A stretch of 64,000 nucleotides of DNA from Zantedeschia hybrid cultivar (lineage: Eukaryota; Streptophyta; Magnoliopsida; Alismatales; Araceae). Under the pieces are notes generated by a model, which ran no database searches, was not told the origin of the DNA, and saw only the letters and a program-made list of their open reading frames with translations. The position numbers and the translations under genes are program-made. Location: contig JARZZO010000016.1 of NCBI GenBank assembly GCA_030544215.1, forward strand, positions 38,462,001 to 38,526,000. The letters run 5' to 3'. Shown here one piece after another: positions 1 to 12,605 of this stretch. Position 1 is the first letter of the stretch. Each line of letters starts with the position of its first letter.

Positions 1-3000
1 GAGTTCGCTTGCCTCAACTCAATGGCAAACTCCCACAACTTAGAAAGCGGTAGGTAAGAAACATGGCCTGTAACACACTTGGCCCCCCGACCTATCGATG
101 CTTCGTAGCAAGTCTGGTTGTGTCTCCGGTAGTTCGAGTAGTAGTTGTAGTAGTAGCGAGTCAGTATATACATATATTATCTTTCATATGGAAAGATCCT
201 TTGAAAAGGTTGAAAAGCAAGCAACTTGTTAGGTTCCAAACCTTTCTTCTCTTACGAGATTTGGCAGATGCGCGGTTAATAGATGAAGGGATAGAGGCCC
301 GCTATTACGGTTCTCTAAAGGAATGTTACTCCATCCTAACTCTTTATGTGTAACCTATAGCGGGTAGCTCTATGCTAGCTTTTCTTATTCCATTGCCGAT
401 TGCTGCTAGCGGCGAGGACATTGGCTTAATAGGCCAACGCTCCCACAGTGTGGGAATGCCCTCTTCTCACCCCGCTACAATCGCCTATCATCTTGAAGTT
501 ACTGAACCAGGTTACTGCAGATGTTCTAGAAGCCCACCCTTCCATTTGACTTATGAATTGGGCGTGGTAGACCGCTCAACCCCTATCTCAAATTCTTATT
601 GATTACCTTCGAAAGGAGTTAACTTCTCATGACCTGTCGCTTATTCCAGACGAAGTTTTTGCCTCGGAGTTAGCTCGGGAAATGGCGGAGTATACTGCTC
701 TAGCAGCTTGGGTGAAATAGTGGCTCACTTACGTGAGATGGTACCACACAAAAGCGCAGTCCCTAGATCTCTTTCTCCAAGATCTGTTCGAGGCTCCGTT
801 CGTAAATCGAGAATGGAACGTCGGATCAACTAATCCATTATAGGCTTATCTGTTCATATAGCTGCTAAATGTCAGGTGATTCTCCCTGGCAGAACATACT
901 GAGTTCCTAGCTAGTCACTATACCAGAAAGATCCTTATATCCATGTGCTTCTGGCCCATTGTTTTTTTTACCTGCATCTCCCTTTCTCGCTGGTCCAGTT
1001 GCTATTTTCTTCATCCTTAGGCACAGAACTCTTGAAGGCTATATTCTCACTTGGCCACTACCTACTTGTCTCGACAAAACCGGAGTTTCTTTTCCACTAT
1101 CTTCCACTATCAGGCTTCGCACCTCGCTATCTGGCTGACTCGCTTACTTAAAATGCATTTAAGATAAGATCTGATATTGAATAAGTCTCAACTATAGTCT
1201 ATCTTTATTACAAGCTCATACTATCTCCTCGTCCATTTTCTTTGAGTAGCTGTCTGCGTAACACATGCCGATCGGAACTTGTTTCATCTCGAGATGTCAG
1301 CGATTGGATCGAAAAGAACCGCCCAGTAGTGCCTCACCTCTGCTAGACAGACAGGCCGATCCCCAGAAAAGCGTAAGATCCACCTGACATCCTCTAGATG
1401 CAGCTACCATCCACACAAGTATGAAGTAAACTTACCATGGTCACTGCTCTTCAATGGCTATCACTAGATGGAAGATGAGAAGTATATGTTCGCTGACTTG
1501 GGGAACCAGGCGGAGGGACCATCCGTCAGAGGGACAGATACGAGCGAGAGATCTAGAAATCTGCCTGCTCAACGTGGGGAGATTGCATTTTGCAGCTGTC
1601 GTCTTCCCGGGACTTAGCTGCTTGGTTGCTTTCTCCGGTGCCAGCTCTGAAACCGTAGGTATATATACTGGCTTCCTCGCCTTATTGCCTTCCTTCCAAG
1701 GACCCTTCTATCCAATAATTAGTCAAAAGTACTTACTGTTTGCCATATGGCCTAACGGCCTACTCTATTCTGCCTACAGATAAGTCTTATAATTAGCTTT
1801 CTTCATACCTCAAATACGTATGTAAAAAAATATATGATTAGTGCTCTGATTTCTGCTTTTCGAGGCTCTTCTTGTCGTGTAAAGAAAGGCATCGATACAT
1901 ACACCCCACAGCCCAAAAGGCCTACGAGGTCAATAACCGGTGTAGGCTAAGATCCTTGTTGAACTGGAAGAGCAAAACAAGACACTGGAGCTTACTCGAA
2001 AGGGAGGCGTTGCATGAAGGCTTCAAGTGCACTAGCGGTTTGAGGAACCAGCGCAGTTTGACCAGACCAAAGTCTTTCAACAATCCTCGCTCAGATACCT
2101 AATGTGACCTGTGACAGCACATTTCATTTGCTCCTGCTAGCTCACCGCTAACGCGCCTACTACGACTGCTACTGCCACTGCTATTGCCACCGCTAGTTTT
2201 CGACTACTAACAACCACTAGAAAGTACTCGCAACTCCCATAGTCACTCTTATAGTCACTGTGAAAGAGACTGAAAGAGAATACTTGTTATGAAAGCTAGA
2301 AGAGCACTACACCCACTCCTTTAGATGGCCCTTTTTAGGAACGAAAAGTAGTCACGCCTCTATCCCGACTAGCACGACTGGTGAATAAGAACTGGAAGGA
2401 AGGACTCACTAGAGGTCTAGTTACTTCCCCTTTGCCCTATCCTTGCACATGAACTGGTTTAGTAAATCCTTGGGTGGGCGAGTTACCTCTTTCTGTCCTC
2501 CAATTGATCGAAAACTCCTGCTTCTCCTCCTTTCCCACCCGGTGTCTAGCTAGCCCGACTCTCCTTTGTTACCAAGAATACGACGACTTCCAACTTAAAG
2601 CTTGCTTTCTCGCTGTTGCAGAAAAGGGCAACTGAGAATTAAAGGAAGACTTGTTCCAATGCCCATTTCTTTAAAATGATGTTATGATAGAAGCACTCTT
2701 CTCTCCTTTTTTTGTTTAGCCATGACAGACACCTTTATGTATGCCTTTTTGAGACACCAAAAGGAACAGAGGCTCAATGTAGATTTGTCCCAACTACCAA
2801 CTACCTCGAATTAAACCCATGACCCTCTTCGTTGAGCTGTCGGAACTAAAAGAAAGATAAGGTCTTCAATTACTGGGATACATCTTCATTCGCGATTCAT
2901 GATAGATCAAGGGACTGACATAAACATACACAATTCTTTTTCTTCTTTCTTTACTTTATTATTCTGGTCAACACAATCAGAATCGTTCAGAGCCACTTTG

Positions 3001-3278
3001 ATTGCATTTTTCACGCTTGACTAGTACCACAGTATATGCATTGCCTTTTATCGAGAGAAAGACCAACCCTCAATCACGATCTTTCTTGTTCTGATGTCTA
3101 AAACGTGCCAATTTAACTACTAGCAAGCACTCTTCTTCTTCTGATGTGCAACATCTACATAGAAAAGTTTCTCCGGTGTCGTAAGTTGCCTCTTTCTACC
3201 CATCCACCCAAGTAATATAGTTCAATCACTTTTTTTGATAAGCAATAAGCCTTTTGCTACAGCTTCGGAGCAGCCAGC
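1..3278. other. mitochondrial-like, gene-poor sequence
   Basis: No gene is recognised here. The composition (mixed GC, many CTTTCTTTC-like and GCTAGC-like tracts, short random open frames under 110 codons) resembles angiosperm mitochondrial intergenic DNA and matches the style of the stretches around the nad5 and nad7 fragments further on. The mitochondrial origin is inferred from that resemblance and is not shown by a gene. The stretch ends at the TSD of the first solo LTR. Confidence 0.45.
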
Positions 3279-4031
3279 TGTAGGTGCTTAGAATGACAGT
3301 GTGATTAACATGAAATATCCTATGTTGTTTAGCGCAAAACAAACCTATTAAAAAACAGTAACTACGTGAAGTGATCGCCAGAAACTTTTGACTAAAAAGT
3401 TTCAAAAGAGGGTGTTGATCGCCTACCTGTCTGAATGCGGAAGATTTTGAGCTCTTGATTCCCCTCCTTCAGCCAGCTGAAGAAAGAGAGCCCTTTCTTT
3501 GTTCTTTGTTCTTGCTGTTGAGGTTGAAGTTGAGGTTGAAGATTTGAGGATCGTCCAGAAATCCTTTGATTTGTGCTTGACTTGCTCCCCTTTTGATTCT
3601 CCTTGCTCCGTGCAGCAGAAGTACAGAAAGAGAAAGAAACAAATGATGAGAACTTAAGCAAAAACAGCATATATTCTAATCATGGTTTCGAACATGAAAC
3701 TAAACATGGGACTTACTTGTTGGGATGGCTTTTGAAACCCCTTTATCAGATAGGTTTTTGAAAAGAATGATGTTGTGGTGTGTGTTGCACGAAGTGAATG
3801 ATGAAGAATGATTTAGAACTAATGAATGCAAAAATGAAAACACAGAAATGAAACACTTATGCCCAATGGTTGAATTCTGAATGGATGAAGATCTTGAAAG
3901 GACGCCGACTTCTGGAAATGGCAGCGCTTCGGCGTTCCGACGTCGTTGCTTCGGTCTTCAACTCGCTATCGCTTCGATCAATAATGCTTGAACCTCTCTT
4001 TTTTTTTTTTTAACTCATTGAAGAGGTAAGG

Positions 4032-4039
4032 TATTTATA
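4032..4039 (-). promoter_or_regulatory. TATA box of solo LTR
   Basis: Reads TATAAATA on the minus strand, in the same position relative to the dyads as in the other three LTRs of the family. It is followed downstream by the CTTAC context shared by all copies. Confidence 0.7.
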
Positions 4040-4137
4040 GACTTTTCTTGCGTCCGTGATTTACATGGAAAAATCTAGGATTTATCCATCTTAACGGACA
4101 GATAAATACTGATTAATTCATCTGTATCTGTAATTAT

Positions 4138-4434
4138 CTAAAACGCGTCTACCAAGGCTGACGCCTTTCAGATTAATTAAGATAAGGATAAATATCCGGG
4201 AAACTTATCTTTATCTTTATCAGATAAAACGCGTCCACATGTTCAGACGTCTTTTATACTAATTAAGATAAGGATAAACATCCGAAAGAGAAGTTAAAAT
4301 AGCTTAGGAAACCTAAATCGCGTCCACACTCACAGACGCCTTTTAGCTAATTAATCAACTGATTAAAATTCAAATTTAAACATTAAAACAGGAATAAAGT
4401 CTAAATAGCGTCCACTAAGGTCGACGTCTTTTAG
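4138..4434 (-). promoter_or_regulatory. four GCGTC-N10-GACGC dyads in U3
   Basis: Left arms start at 4144, 4230, 4319 and 4407, so the pitch is 86, 89 and 88 bp. Each dyad is a GCGTC-type arm, exactly 10 nt, then a GACGC/GACGT-type arm, with A/T flanks (AAA before, TTTA or TTCA after). The 10-nt centres differ between dyads. The cluster lies just upstream (on the minus strand) of the TATA box at 4032. Function is unknown. Position and constant geometry suggest a binding site. Confidence 0.75.
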
Positions 4435-4627
4435 AGTTCTTCATATTTTTACTGAAATTTGAGCTAAAATCAATTTAATTGATTAACTTAAACATGTCTG
4501 TTAAACCCGACACTCAAAAATATCAATAAAAATTAATCAATGATTAAATATCAGACCATTCTGAGGCATTATTATATGATATAAAATTTACTCAAAATGA
4601 CGTCAAAATTAGCGTGTCTACACCAGC

Positions 4628-7600
4628 TATAACATATTACACCTACGTATACCTATTAGTTAACGGACGCTTTCACACCATTGGTTTGGTTGCTACTATT
4701 CATTTCATACTCGACGAGACGATCCTATTGCCGGTGTAGTAAACGAAGACGAAGCACGATCTTCTTTTAGCTTAGCGTCCTTCCACCCAGGCATCCTTCA
4801 GCCCGCCCTAGCACTAAACTTTGAAAACCTGTCTCCTATTAGATACTCTCTGTAGGTTCTATCCGAGAAAGGTACGCCTGCCGTGAAAGGAAGATCCTCC
4901 ACTCTCTTCTTCCGGCATTTCACTGTGAGAAAATGAGGCAACAGAAGAGATAGATGGAAAGCTACATGGGACATCAATGAAGCATTACAAATCTAACTAG
5001 GAACTAGTAATGAGTTTCCACCCGGGGAGGGTGAGCCGTAAGCCTAAAGGGAAGAGAAAGGTAGCTGGAAATGCCTTCGGCCGTGTATTCGACCAATAGG
5101 CTTGACTAGCTTCTTCACTTCGCTCGCCTCATCCGCCTACGAGGAACAGAACTGCTCTGGCTGAAACCGTATCCAACCACATGTGACCCTTGGTACTGGA
5201 TAGCAGGAAGGATAGTACAAGAAGGCGGTTGTCCGGGTTCGAATCCTTCCCCCTAACGTCCACCATGCAACAAGAACCACAAGACGTGCATAGGTAAATG
5301 CAATTTGCTTTCTGGTTGGGAAGTCTTTCTGTCCTTTTCACAAACTCGGATCCCATTTCCCCCCAACTTGGCTGCGTTCTCACTCGCTTCCGTGATGACA
5401 CAATCCTATTAGCCGATCAGCCTAAGACTTAAAGACTGAGTTGGAGCCTACTGCAGGAGAGGGTTTGAATTCCTCTTAGGTCTTCACTATTTGATTCCTT
5501 TTCAAGCGCCGTTGTCGAGCAAGTGAATCAAAGCTCCTAAATACCAATATTTATCTTACCTTGTCGCACAAGGAATTGCCTTGCTTAGGTGGATAAACAC
5601 TTTCTTTGATCTTTTCGAAAGAGAGTTGCTCCAATAAGCTAAGTAACTAAGATTAGTGACTTCCTGACTAGTAGGCTGGAAGAAAGATAGCGGAAGGAAG
5701 GGGACGACCGGAAGCATCTTCTAACTCTTCTCTTCTCCGCTGTTATGAATGAAAGTAGCTCGAACTGGGATAATTGAGAAAGTGGCACTGGAGTAGCTCG
5801 ATTGTTCGGCTCACTAACGAATGATTCCTTAATAACGAGGTTCCCATAAGGAAAAGTGGCTGGATCAAATCCGTGGCTAGCATGGTTTCAAGCATCTAAT
5901 CCGTTTTTGGTAATGCGGAATGGATCAACAATCGAAGGATAAGTACATGATGAAGAATGAGCAGCGCTAGTTGGAAAATAGGCCGGCGGAACAAGAAATG
6001 TAGTTTGAAAAGCCCTTCTCACGATCTCGGGTTGTGCGATAAGGCTTGTTCTCTCTTTCTTTCTTTTCCCACGAAGCGTTAACTAGAAGGGAGGAGGGAG
6101 CAATCCTGCCAATTTCTTTTCATCGGATCTTGAGTCTGTCTTGCTTGTGTGCGAATCCACTCCTTCTTTCCTTACTGTCTTGCCAAGCCCGATTAGTGAC
6201 CTTTTGTGAAACTTGGCTTTCTAGCTGGCAGCCCTAACAAGAGAAGGTGGAACTGCGAGGTCAGCTGTGAGTTCAAGTGAGGACAATTCCCTTAAGAAGT
6301 ATCCTACGGCTGATCTGTAACAAGGTATATGCAGCTTCTGCTAGATCTGATCTGCCTCGCTTCAATCAACATTCTTCTTTCCATTAGGAAATAGGGGAAC
6401 GTCTTCGTCAACGGTTGGAGATTGACCTGCACGAGGGGAAGGTTGGGCTTTCTCTTCTTGTTGCTTCTAGGTTCTTGAGAATGGTTTAAGGTTGGTTTGA
6501 AGGCGGCTTTGGCCTAGAATAGGAGCTTAAGCTTAAGTAGCCGCTGGTAAGCTGAAACAGCAGGATCTATTGTAGACGCAGTGTCTCGTCCGCTACTATC
6601 TTTCTGATGATCGATGTTGGTTACAATTTGCTTCACGAAAGTTCTGGCACCTTAAGATCTCCTAGGGCATAGGGCACAAAGCCCATCTTTCTCTCCAATT
6701 CTTACAAGGAGTAACCCAACAAATCCACTCAGAAAGGCACTAAAAAGACCGTCTACGGATTCAATTGCAAATAGAACATTTTAGGCTAACGCGCTACACA
6801 CCGCCTATTGATCAAAAAGCTACGACCTCTCTTCTCTTTTTCTATTTCTAGGACGAGGAAATCGGGACAGAGAACACCTAAAAGTAGCCTTTCTCTCCAC
6901 CAGAAATCGGTCAACCGAGAAAGCTTTCCGGGTAAGAGTCAACCCGCAAAGCCCTCATCCTACAAAGAGCTAGACCGCGCAAACCATTTGAACAAGGTAA
7001 ACCGAAACCCAAGCATAGAACTCCGTTAACGGGATCCACTACTTCTTTCTCTATGAGACCAACAAATTCAACTGAAACTGATTCCACTTGAGAGTGGCCC
7101 ATGGTTATTTCGAAAAGAAGGTATTCTAATTCTGTCTTCTTCCCTCAAACCTGAAAGGGATTGTGAACAAGAAAAGAAGTTATGCCTTTTCCTAAAGCCC
7201 CAACCACCAAGAGCTGATTCTCGGCTTGGCTACGCTATTCTATGTTGGTCTTGGCCACTCCTATTTCTTAAGGTTTCGCATCAAGAAAAGAAAGAGTGAC
7301 CTACAGCCCTCGGCAAACCGAAGCACAACAAGCTTTTTCACACAAGCTGAAACCAGAGGTTCTAAAAGAAAGGAAGATTAAACTAGAGCTATTCCTTCTG
7401 TTGTCACAAGAAGTGCTTATTACTATTCATATTCATCGCCTTGAGGCCTAGTCTTTATTGCCCTGAGCAACTCCTAAAGAAAGATTCTTTAGCCTTTTAG
7501 GGCATCTCTTAACTATCTCCTTGCGCAGCCAGCCTTTGACCTTCACTTCCAGGGTAAACCAGGCCCGGTAAGGTGATTCAATTCATTCATCTGCAGAAGG

Positions 7601-8618
7601 CGTCTCAGTCTCGCTACTTCGTTCATCTACTTCCTTTACTAATGTGCAGTTTAGTTCCAAGCCTTTGGGCAAAAGGATCGATTCATGCCCCATGGTTTCA
7701 AGATAGTGCCACAGCTATTATTCCACAGGCGATGTAAGCCAGTGAGGAGCGGTCAACCAATTCCCAGAAAAAGACTACCTCTCTTTCCTCCTCGTAGACA
7801 ATCTAAGCTAATGCTGCTCTAAGCTCCTGTTCTAGGAAGACAAAGAAGCTTCTCCTGTCAACGCCAATCTAATTCTTTCTCCTTACCACCACAAAGAAAT
7901 AGGACTCTGTTCCGCTTATTCTATTCCAGATAGGGATTGACCAGCCAATATGCTGATCGGAGTTCCAAGCGTAGTTCCTTCCGTTAAGGTAAGGAGCTGG
8001 TCCGACCCTAAACTAATCAATCGATACATGAAAACCACGTCAAAATGGGCATCAAGTTATTTCCTTCCCAAAAGACAATCTCTCTATTTCTGACTTACTA
8101 GCCAACCCAACCGCCACTAACAACGTTCAATGGAAGACTGAGCATACCTTCATTCAACAACCTGTCTCGCTTAGAATTGGAACAAGGACTAATTGGGATA
8201 GAAAAAGTCATCAGACAGAGTGGAGGGTCGATGTTAATTGAGGGAAGAAAAACTAGATGAGAATGAGTTGAGCCGTATTCAACTAGTTGATGAACAATTC
8301 TTTCTATATGATATGTTGATTCAACATGGATAGTTGAGTCAGTCTCTCCCAGATAACCCTCTCTTTCTAATACGCTATCTCACAGGTTTAGAGCATCTTC
8401 ACTAATGAAACACTCTCTATATGTATATCTACAACTAGAAGAGTCAAGGAAAAAAGAAATCCCTCATTTTTGCACTAAACATCATTACAGCTCACTTAGT
8501 TCTATATCTCTTTGTTCGCGGAGAGGTGTACCGATAAAATGAACAAAAAGAAAGAAGGCAATGAAATTGATGTTTCCCACTCCACAACTATTCAATGTTA
8601 GGCCTTCCAGGAGAGAGA
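4628..8618. other. mitochondrial-like, gene-poor sequence
   Basis: This continues the sequence interrupted by the solo LTR. No complete gene is recognised. The only identifiable piece is a 40-bp nad5-like fragment at 5301-5340. Open frames are short (under 100 codons) and match no family I know. It ends at AGGCG, the TSD of the 5.4 kb LTR. Confidence 0.45.
5301..5341 (+). repeat. short nad5 exon 2 fragment
   Basis: About 40 bp nearly identical to nad5 at 14981-15021 (the TTTGCTTTCTGGTTGGGAAG stretch and what follows), ending abruptly at TTTTCAC. Short gene scraps like this are common in plant mitochondrial intergenic DNA, and this one supports the mitochondrial origin of the surrounding region. 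Confidence 0.7.
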
Positions 8619-8623
8619 AGGCG

Positions 8624-10633
8624 TGTAAGGACTGAGGTTTCGGGTTCTGTATTCGGGTCGGGTTCGGGCCGGATCCCCTGGTTGCGACCCTGAGGGGTCT
8701 TGAGATTTCCGACTGAATGACGTATGCACTGCTCGACGCCTTTCAAAAGGCGTCAGGGTGTGTGGACGCCACTTAGGTCTGCTTGCTGTTGTGCCACGTG
8801 GGCGCCACGTGGGCGGGTTTCAGGCCGCGAGAGTACGGCCCCCTGTCACTTTGTCTGAACGGCGTCCAGGTTGGTCGACGCGATTCAGACTGCGACATCT
8901 GCGATGTCAGGGCACGGCGCCAGAGCGTTGTCAGTACGGCCTGTCCTGTCATCTGAACGGCGTCCGCGGTGAGCGACGCGTTTCAGAGCGCTGTCAGTAC
9001 GGCCGTCCTGTCAGACTGATTGGCGTCTGCCTCGATCGACGCGTTTTAGCTAGATTCAGATTGACCCCACGAGCCTCCCCTTCTTTCCCTCATTTTCGTC
9101 TTCACTCTCTCTCTCTTCGCCCCTCTCCGCTCTCTCCGCCCTCCTTCCTCCCTTCCCTTCCTCTTCTTCCTCTTCCATCACTCCATAGCCTCCTTACCTC
9201 TCACCTCTACCTCCACCACCTCCTTCGCGGCGTTCCATTCTCCGGACGGCGGCCAACGTCCCGGCGGAGTGGCGGCGTCCTCGAGGGTACCGGCGGCGGT
9301 CTGCGGTGCGGCGGGTCGGCGGCGAGGAGCTTGGAGGAGTTCAAGAACGGGTAGGGGGACGAACCTTGCATGTCATGCTCCTGTTTTCCTTGGCATGTCA
9401 TGATGTGTTTTGGGCTAGATTGAGCATGTTTAGGGGGTGTTCTTGTGGGAATGGCCGTACTTGTGATCGTGGATGTGTAGCACGCTTGTGGTGGTTGAAT
9501 TCCTCTTCCTCCCCTTCTTGTTTTGGGGCTTTTTCGGGGTGTTTGGGGTTAAGGGAGAAACCCTCGGTTCGAACCAGGGAACCAGGTTTCTGGCGCTAAA
9601 CGGCGTCGTGCCTGGTCGACGCCTTTCAGAAGGACGTCAGGTCAGTACGACGCCTTTTAGGGTAGAAACCTCCCTGTTCGAGGTTTCACGAAATAGGGGT
9701 TCTGGCGCTAAATGACGTCATGGATGGACGACGCCTTTTCGAAAGGACGTCGGGCCATCATGACGCCATTTAGGCAGGAAATCACCCCGAGTGAGGGTAT
9801 GTAAATCTGGGATTTCGTTATGAATGGCGTCTGTGGACGTGGACGCATTTTAAAGGGCGACTCCCTATGACGACGCGTTTCAAGGAATAATCTGGCTATT
9901 AAATGAACCTGTCTGAGGGGCTTGAATGGCGTCGACCTCGGTCGACGCTATTCAAGACAGAACTGTCTAAATGCTGGTTTTAACATGTATTTCACTGTTA
10001 GGCGGTTCAAAGGCATGCTTTACGTTGTACACTGAGACTGAGGACTTCTGCGTGGGTGGAATTACATCATGTTATATGTGTGTATGTGCTTATACAACTG
10101 TGGATCGGAATGACTGTGGTTTACGCTTGTCACCATGGACCGATGGGGACAGGGTCATGGTGTCTGTGAGGCATTGTGCCGTACCGGTGGGAGAAGGGGT
10201 ACATGTTGTGGTTTACCTTTGGCTGAGGGAAGCAGAACTACCTTGAGCCCGTCGGGCCGGAGTAGCTGGTGCGCTATCCCAGGGGTTGCTGCTTGGCCTC
10301 AGCGGGTCGGGTTTCCCTGTTTGTCGTGGCAGCTTCCGGCGCGTTTCTTGCTGTGGAGCTGGTTGTGGTGCTGTTGGAGTTGTTTTACCCCTGTAGCCAC
10401 TGGGCCTGATGTGACCTTTGATCAAGGTTACGAGTGGTACCCTTAGCCCTTTGGCCTGACGCAGCCCGGGAGGTTAGGGTTGTGGGTAGTTCCTGTAGCT
10501 TCGGCTTGACGGGGGTTCGCCGGTCCCCAGGGCCCTCCTGAAGCGCTGAGGCCTAGCGTAGAGGCAATCCGGTCGGTAGGACAGTAGTCGAGACTGCTTG
10601 TGTGCACACGTAGCTGGGCAGTGGCGGTACACT
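8624..10633 (+). repeat. tandem repeat A, copy 1
   Basis: This copy runs from the LTR start TGTAAGGACTGAGG to GCGGTACACT. The same order of blocks recurs in copy 2: dyads, a CT-rich tract (9070-9235), a G+C-rich stretch around 9235-9350, more dyads (9600-9950), then a GT-rich part. The copies differ by scattered substitutions and small indels, so the duplication is not very recent. A proline/arginine-rich frame at 8758-9354 is a by-product of composition. Confidence 0.88.
8713..9955 (+). promoter_or_regulatory. twelve dyads in repeat A copy 1
   Basis: Left arms start at 8719, 8749, 8861, 8959, 9022, 9602, 9633, 9714, 9746, 9826, 9856 and 9928. Every one is followed by exactly 10 nt and a GACGC arm, with TRAA-type and TTYA-type flanks. 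The group splits into a set before the CT-rich tract and a set after it. Centres differ between dyads. The one at 9856 has a GGCGAC left arm and is the weakest. Confidence 0.75.
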
Positions 10634-12605
10634 TGTAAGGACTGAGGTTTCGGGTTCTGTGTTCGGGTCGAGTTCGGGCCGGATCCCCTGGTTTGGACCC
10701 TGGAGGGGTCTTGAGATTTCTGGCTGAATGGCGTCAGCACTGCTCGACGCCTTTCAAAAGGCGTCAGGTTGTGTGGACGCCATTTAGGTCTGCTGGGTGT
10801 TGTGCCGCGTGTGCGCCACGTGGGCGGGTTTCGGGCCGCGAGAGTACGACCCCGGTCACATCGTCTGAACGGCGTCCATGTCGGTCGACGCGATTCAGAC
10901 TGTGACCTCTGCGATGTCTGGGTGCGGCGCCAGAGCGTTGTCAGTACGGCCTGTCCTGTCGTCTGAACGGCGTCTGTGGAGGGTGACGCGTTTCAGACCG
11001 CTGTCAGTACGGCCGTCCTGTCAGACTGATAGGCGTCTGCCTCGATCGACGCGTTTCAGCTGGTTTCGGACCCCGCGAGCCTCCCCTTCTTTCCCTCATT
11101 CTCGCCTTCACTCTCTCTCTCCTCACCCTCTCCTCCCTCTCCGACGCTCTTCTTCCCCTTCCCTTCCTCTTCTTCCTCTTCCAACCACTCCATAGCCTCC
11201 TTACCTCTCACCTCTACCTCCACCACCTCCTTCGCGACGTTCCCTTCTCCGGACGGCGGCCGACGTCCCGGCGGAGTGGCGGCGTCCTCGAGGGTACCGG
11301 CGGCGGTCTGCGATGCGGCGGGTCGGTGGCGAGGAGCTTGGAGGAGTTCAAGAACCGGTAGGGGGACGAAACCTTGCATGTGTGCTCGTTTGCTTCTTGG
11401 CGTGATGTGGCGTGTTTGGGGTTAGATTGAGCATGTTTAGGGGGATTCCTTGTGGGAATGGCGGTGTTTGTGGACGTGGTTTCATAGCATGATCGTGGTG
11501 CTCGACGTTCTCATCTTCCCCCTTTTTGGTTTTGGGGCTTTTTGGGTGCTTGGGGTTCAAGGGAGAAACCCTCGGGTTGAACCAGGAAACCTGGTTTCTG
11601 GCGCTAAATGGCGTCGTGCTTGGTCGACGCCTTTCCGAAAGACGTCGGGTCAGTACGACGCATTTTAGGGCAGAAACCTCCCTGTTCGAGGTTTCCTGAG
11701 TAAGGGGTTCTGGCGCTAAATGACGTCATGGATGGACGACGCCTTTCAGAAGGACGTCGGGACATCATGACGCCATTTAGGCAGGAAATGCCCCCGTTTA
11801 AGGGTTCTGCAATCTGGATTTCTGGGTTGAATGGCGTCTGGCGACCCTGACGCGTTTTTAAACGGCGGCTTCACAGGTGGACGCGTTTCAAGAGATAGTC
11901 TGGCTTTTAATAAACCTATCTGAGGAGCTTGAATGGCGTCGACCTCGGTCGACGCGATTCAAGACAGAAACTGTCTTTGTGCTGGTTTTTAGCATGTGTT
12001 CCACTGCTGGCGGTTCTATGGCATGTTTTGCGTTGTACACTGAGACTGAGGACTTCTGTGTGAATGGAATTACATCATGTTATACGTGTGTGTGTGCTTA
12101 TACGACTGTGGTTTACGCTGTCACCATGGGCCGATGGGAGAAGGGCCATGGTGTCTGTGAGCTGTACTGGTGGGAGAAGGGGTACATGTGTGTTTTACCT
12201 TTGGCTGAGGAAGGCAGGATCGCCTTGAGCCCGACGGGCCGGAGTAGCCGGTGTGCTATCTGAGGCATCGCTGTTTGTCCTCAGCGGGTCGGGGTTTCCC
12301 TGTTTGTCGTGACAGCTTCCGGCGCGTTTCTTGCTGTGGAGCTGGTACTGGTGGGAGTTGGTTTACCCTTTAGCCACTGGGCCTGATGTGACCTTTGATC
12401 AAGGTTACGAGTGGTACCCTTAGCCCTTTGGCCTGACGCAGCCCGGGAGAGTTGGGTTTGTGGGTAGTTCCTGTAGCTTCGGCTTGACGAGGGTTCGCCG
12501 GTCCCCAGGGCCCTCCTGGAAGCGCTGAGGCCTAGCGTGGAGGCAATCCGGTGGTAGGACAGTAGTCTAGACTGCTTGTGTGCACACGTAGCTGGCAGTG
12601 GCGGT
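10634..12605 (+). repeat. tandem repeat A, copy 2
   Basis: Second copy of A, again starting TGTAAGGACTGAGG directly after copy 1 and ending in TGGCGGTACACT, where it runs into repeat B. In several dyads it carries the fuller arm: copy 1 has GACGTA at 8719, and copy 2 has GGCGTC at the matching place. Confidence 0.88.
10727..11967 (+). promoter_or_regulatory. matching dyads in repeat A copy 2
   Basis: These are the same dyads as in copy 1, each again with a 10-nt centre, for example around 10732, 10763, 10874, 10973, 11609 and 11936. Arms are conserved between the two copies, with C-to-T or G-to-A changes in some, as expected if their CpG sites were methylated. Confidence 0.7.

Larger units (their letters stand above)
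3279..4622 (-). mobile_element. solo LTR of the T1 (Tat/Ogre-like) family, minus strand
   Basis: This is the reverse complement of the LTR that flanks the complete element T1 (44180-63923). It starts TGTAGGTGCTTAG and ends GCGTGTCTACA, the inverse of the T1 LTR termini. A perfect 5-bp TSD, CCAGC, lies at 3274-3278 and 4623-4627. No internal retrotransposon sequence adjoins either end, so it is a solo LTR left by LTR-LTR recombination. It keeps the U3 layout of the family: four GCGTC-N10-GACGC dyads followed (on the minus strand) by a TATAAATA box. The host sequence on both sides is mitochondrial-like, so the insertion followed arrival of that DNA in the nucleus. Confidence 0.93.

Noticed and set aside
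5215..5275. tRNA-like GGGTTCGAATCCTTCC
   Set aside because: The T-stem does not pair properly and there is no acceptor stem at the right distance.
8758..9354. 198-codon proline/arginine-rich frame in the 5.4 kb LTR
   Set aside because: It arises from CT-rich and GC-rich sequence; copy 2 of the repeat breaks the frame, and it crosses several dyads.
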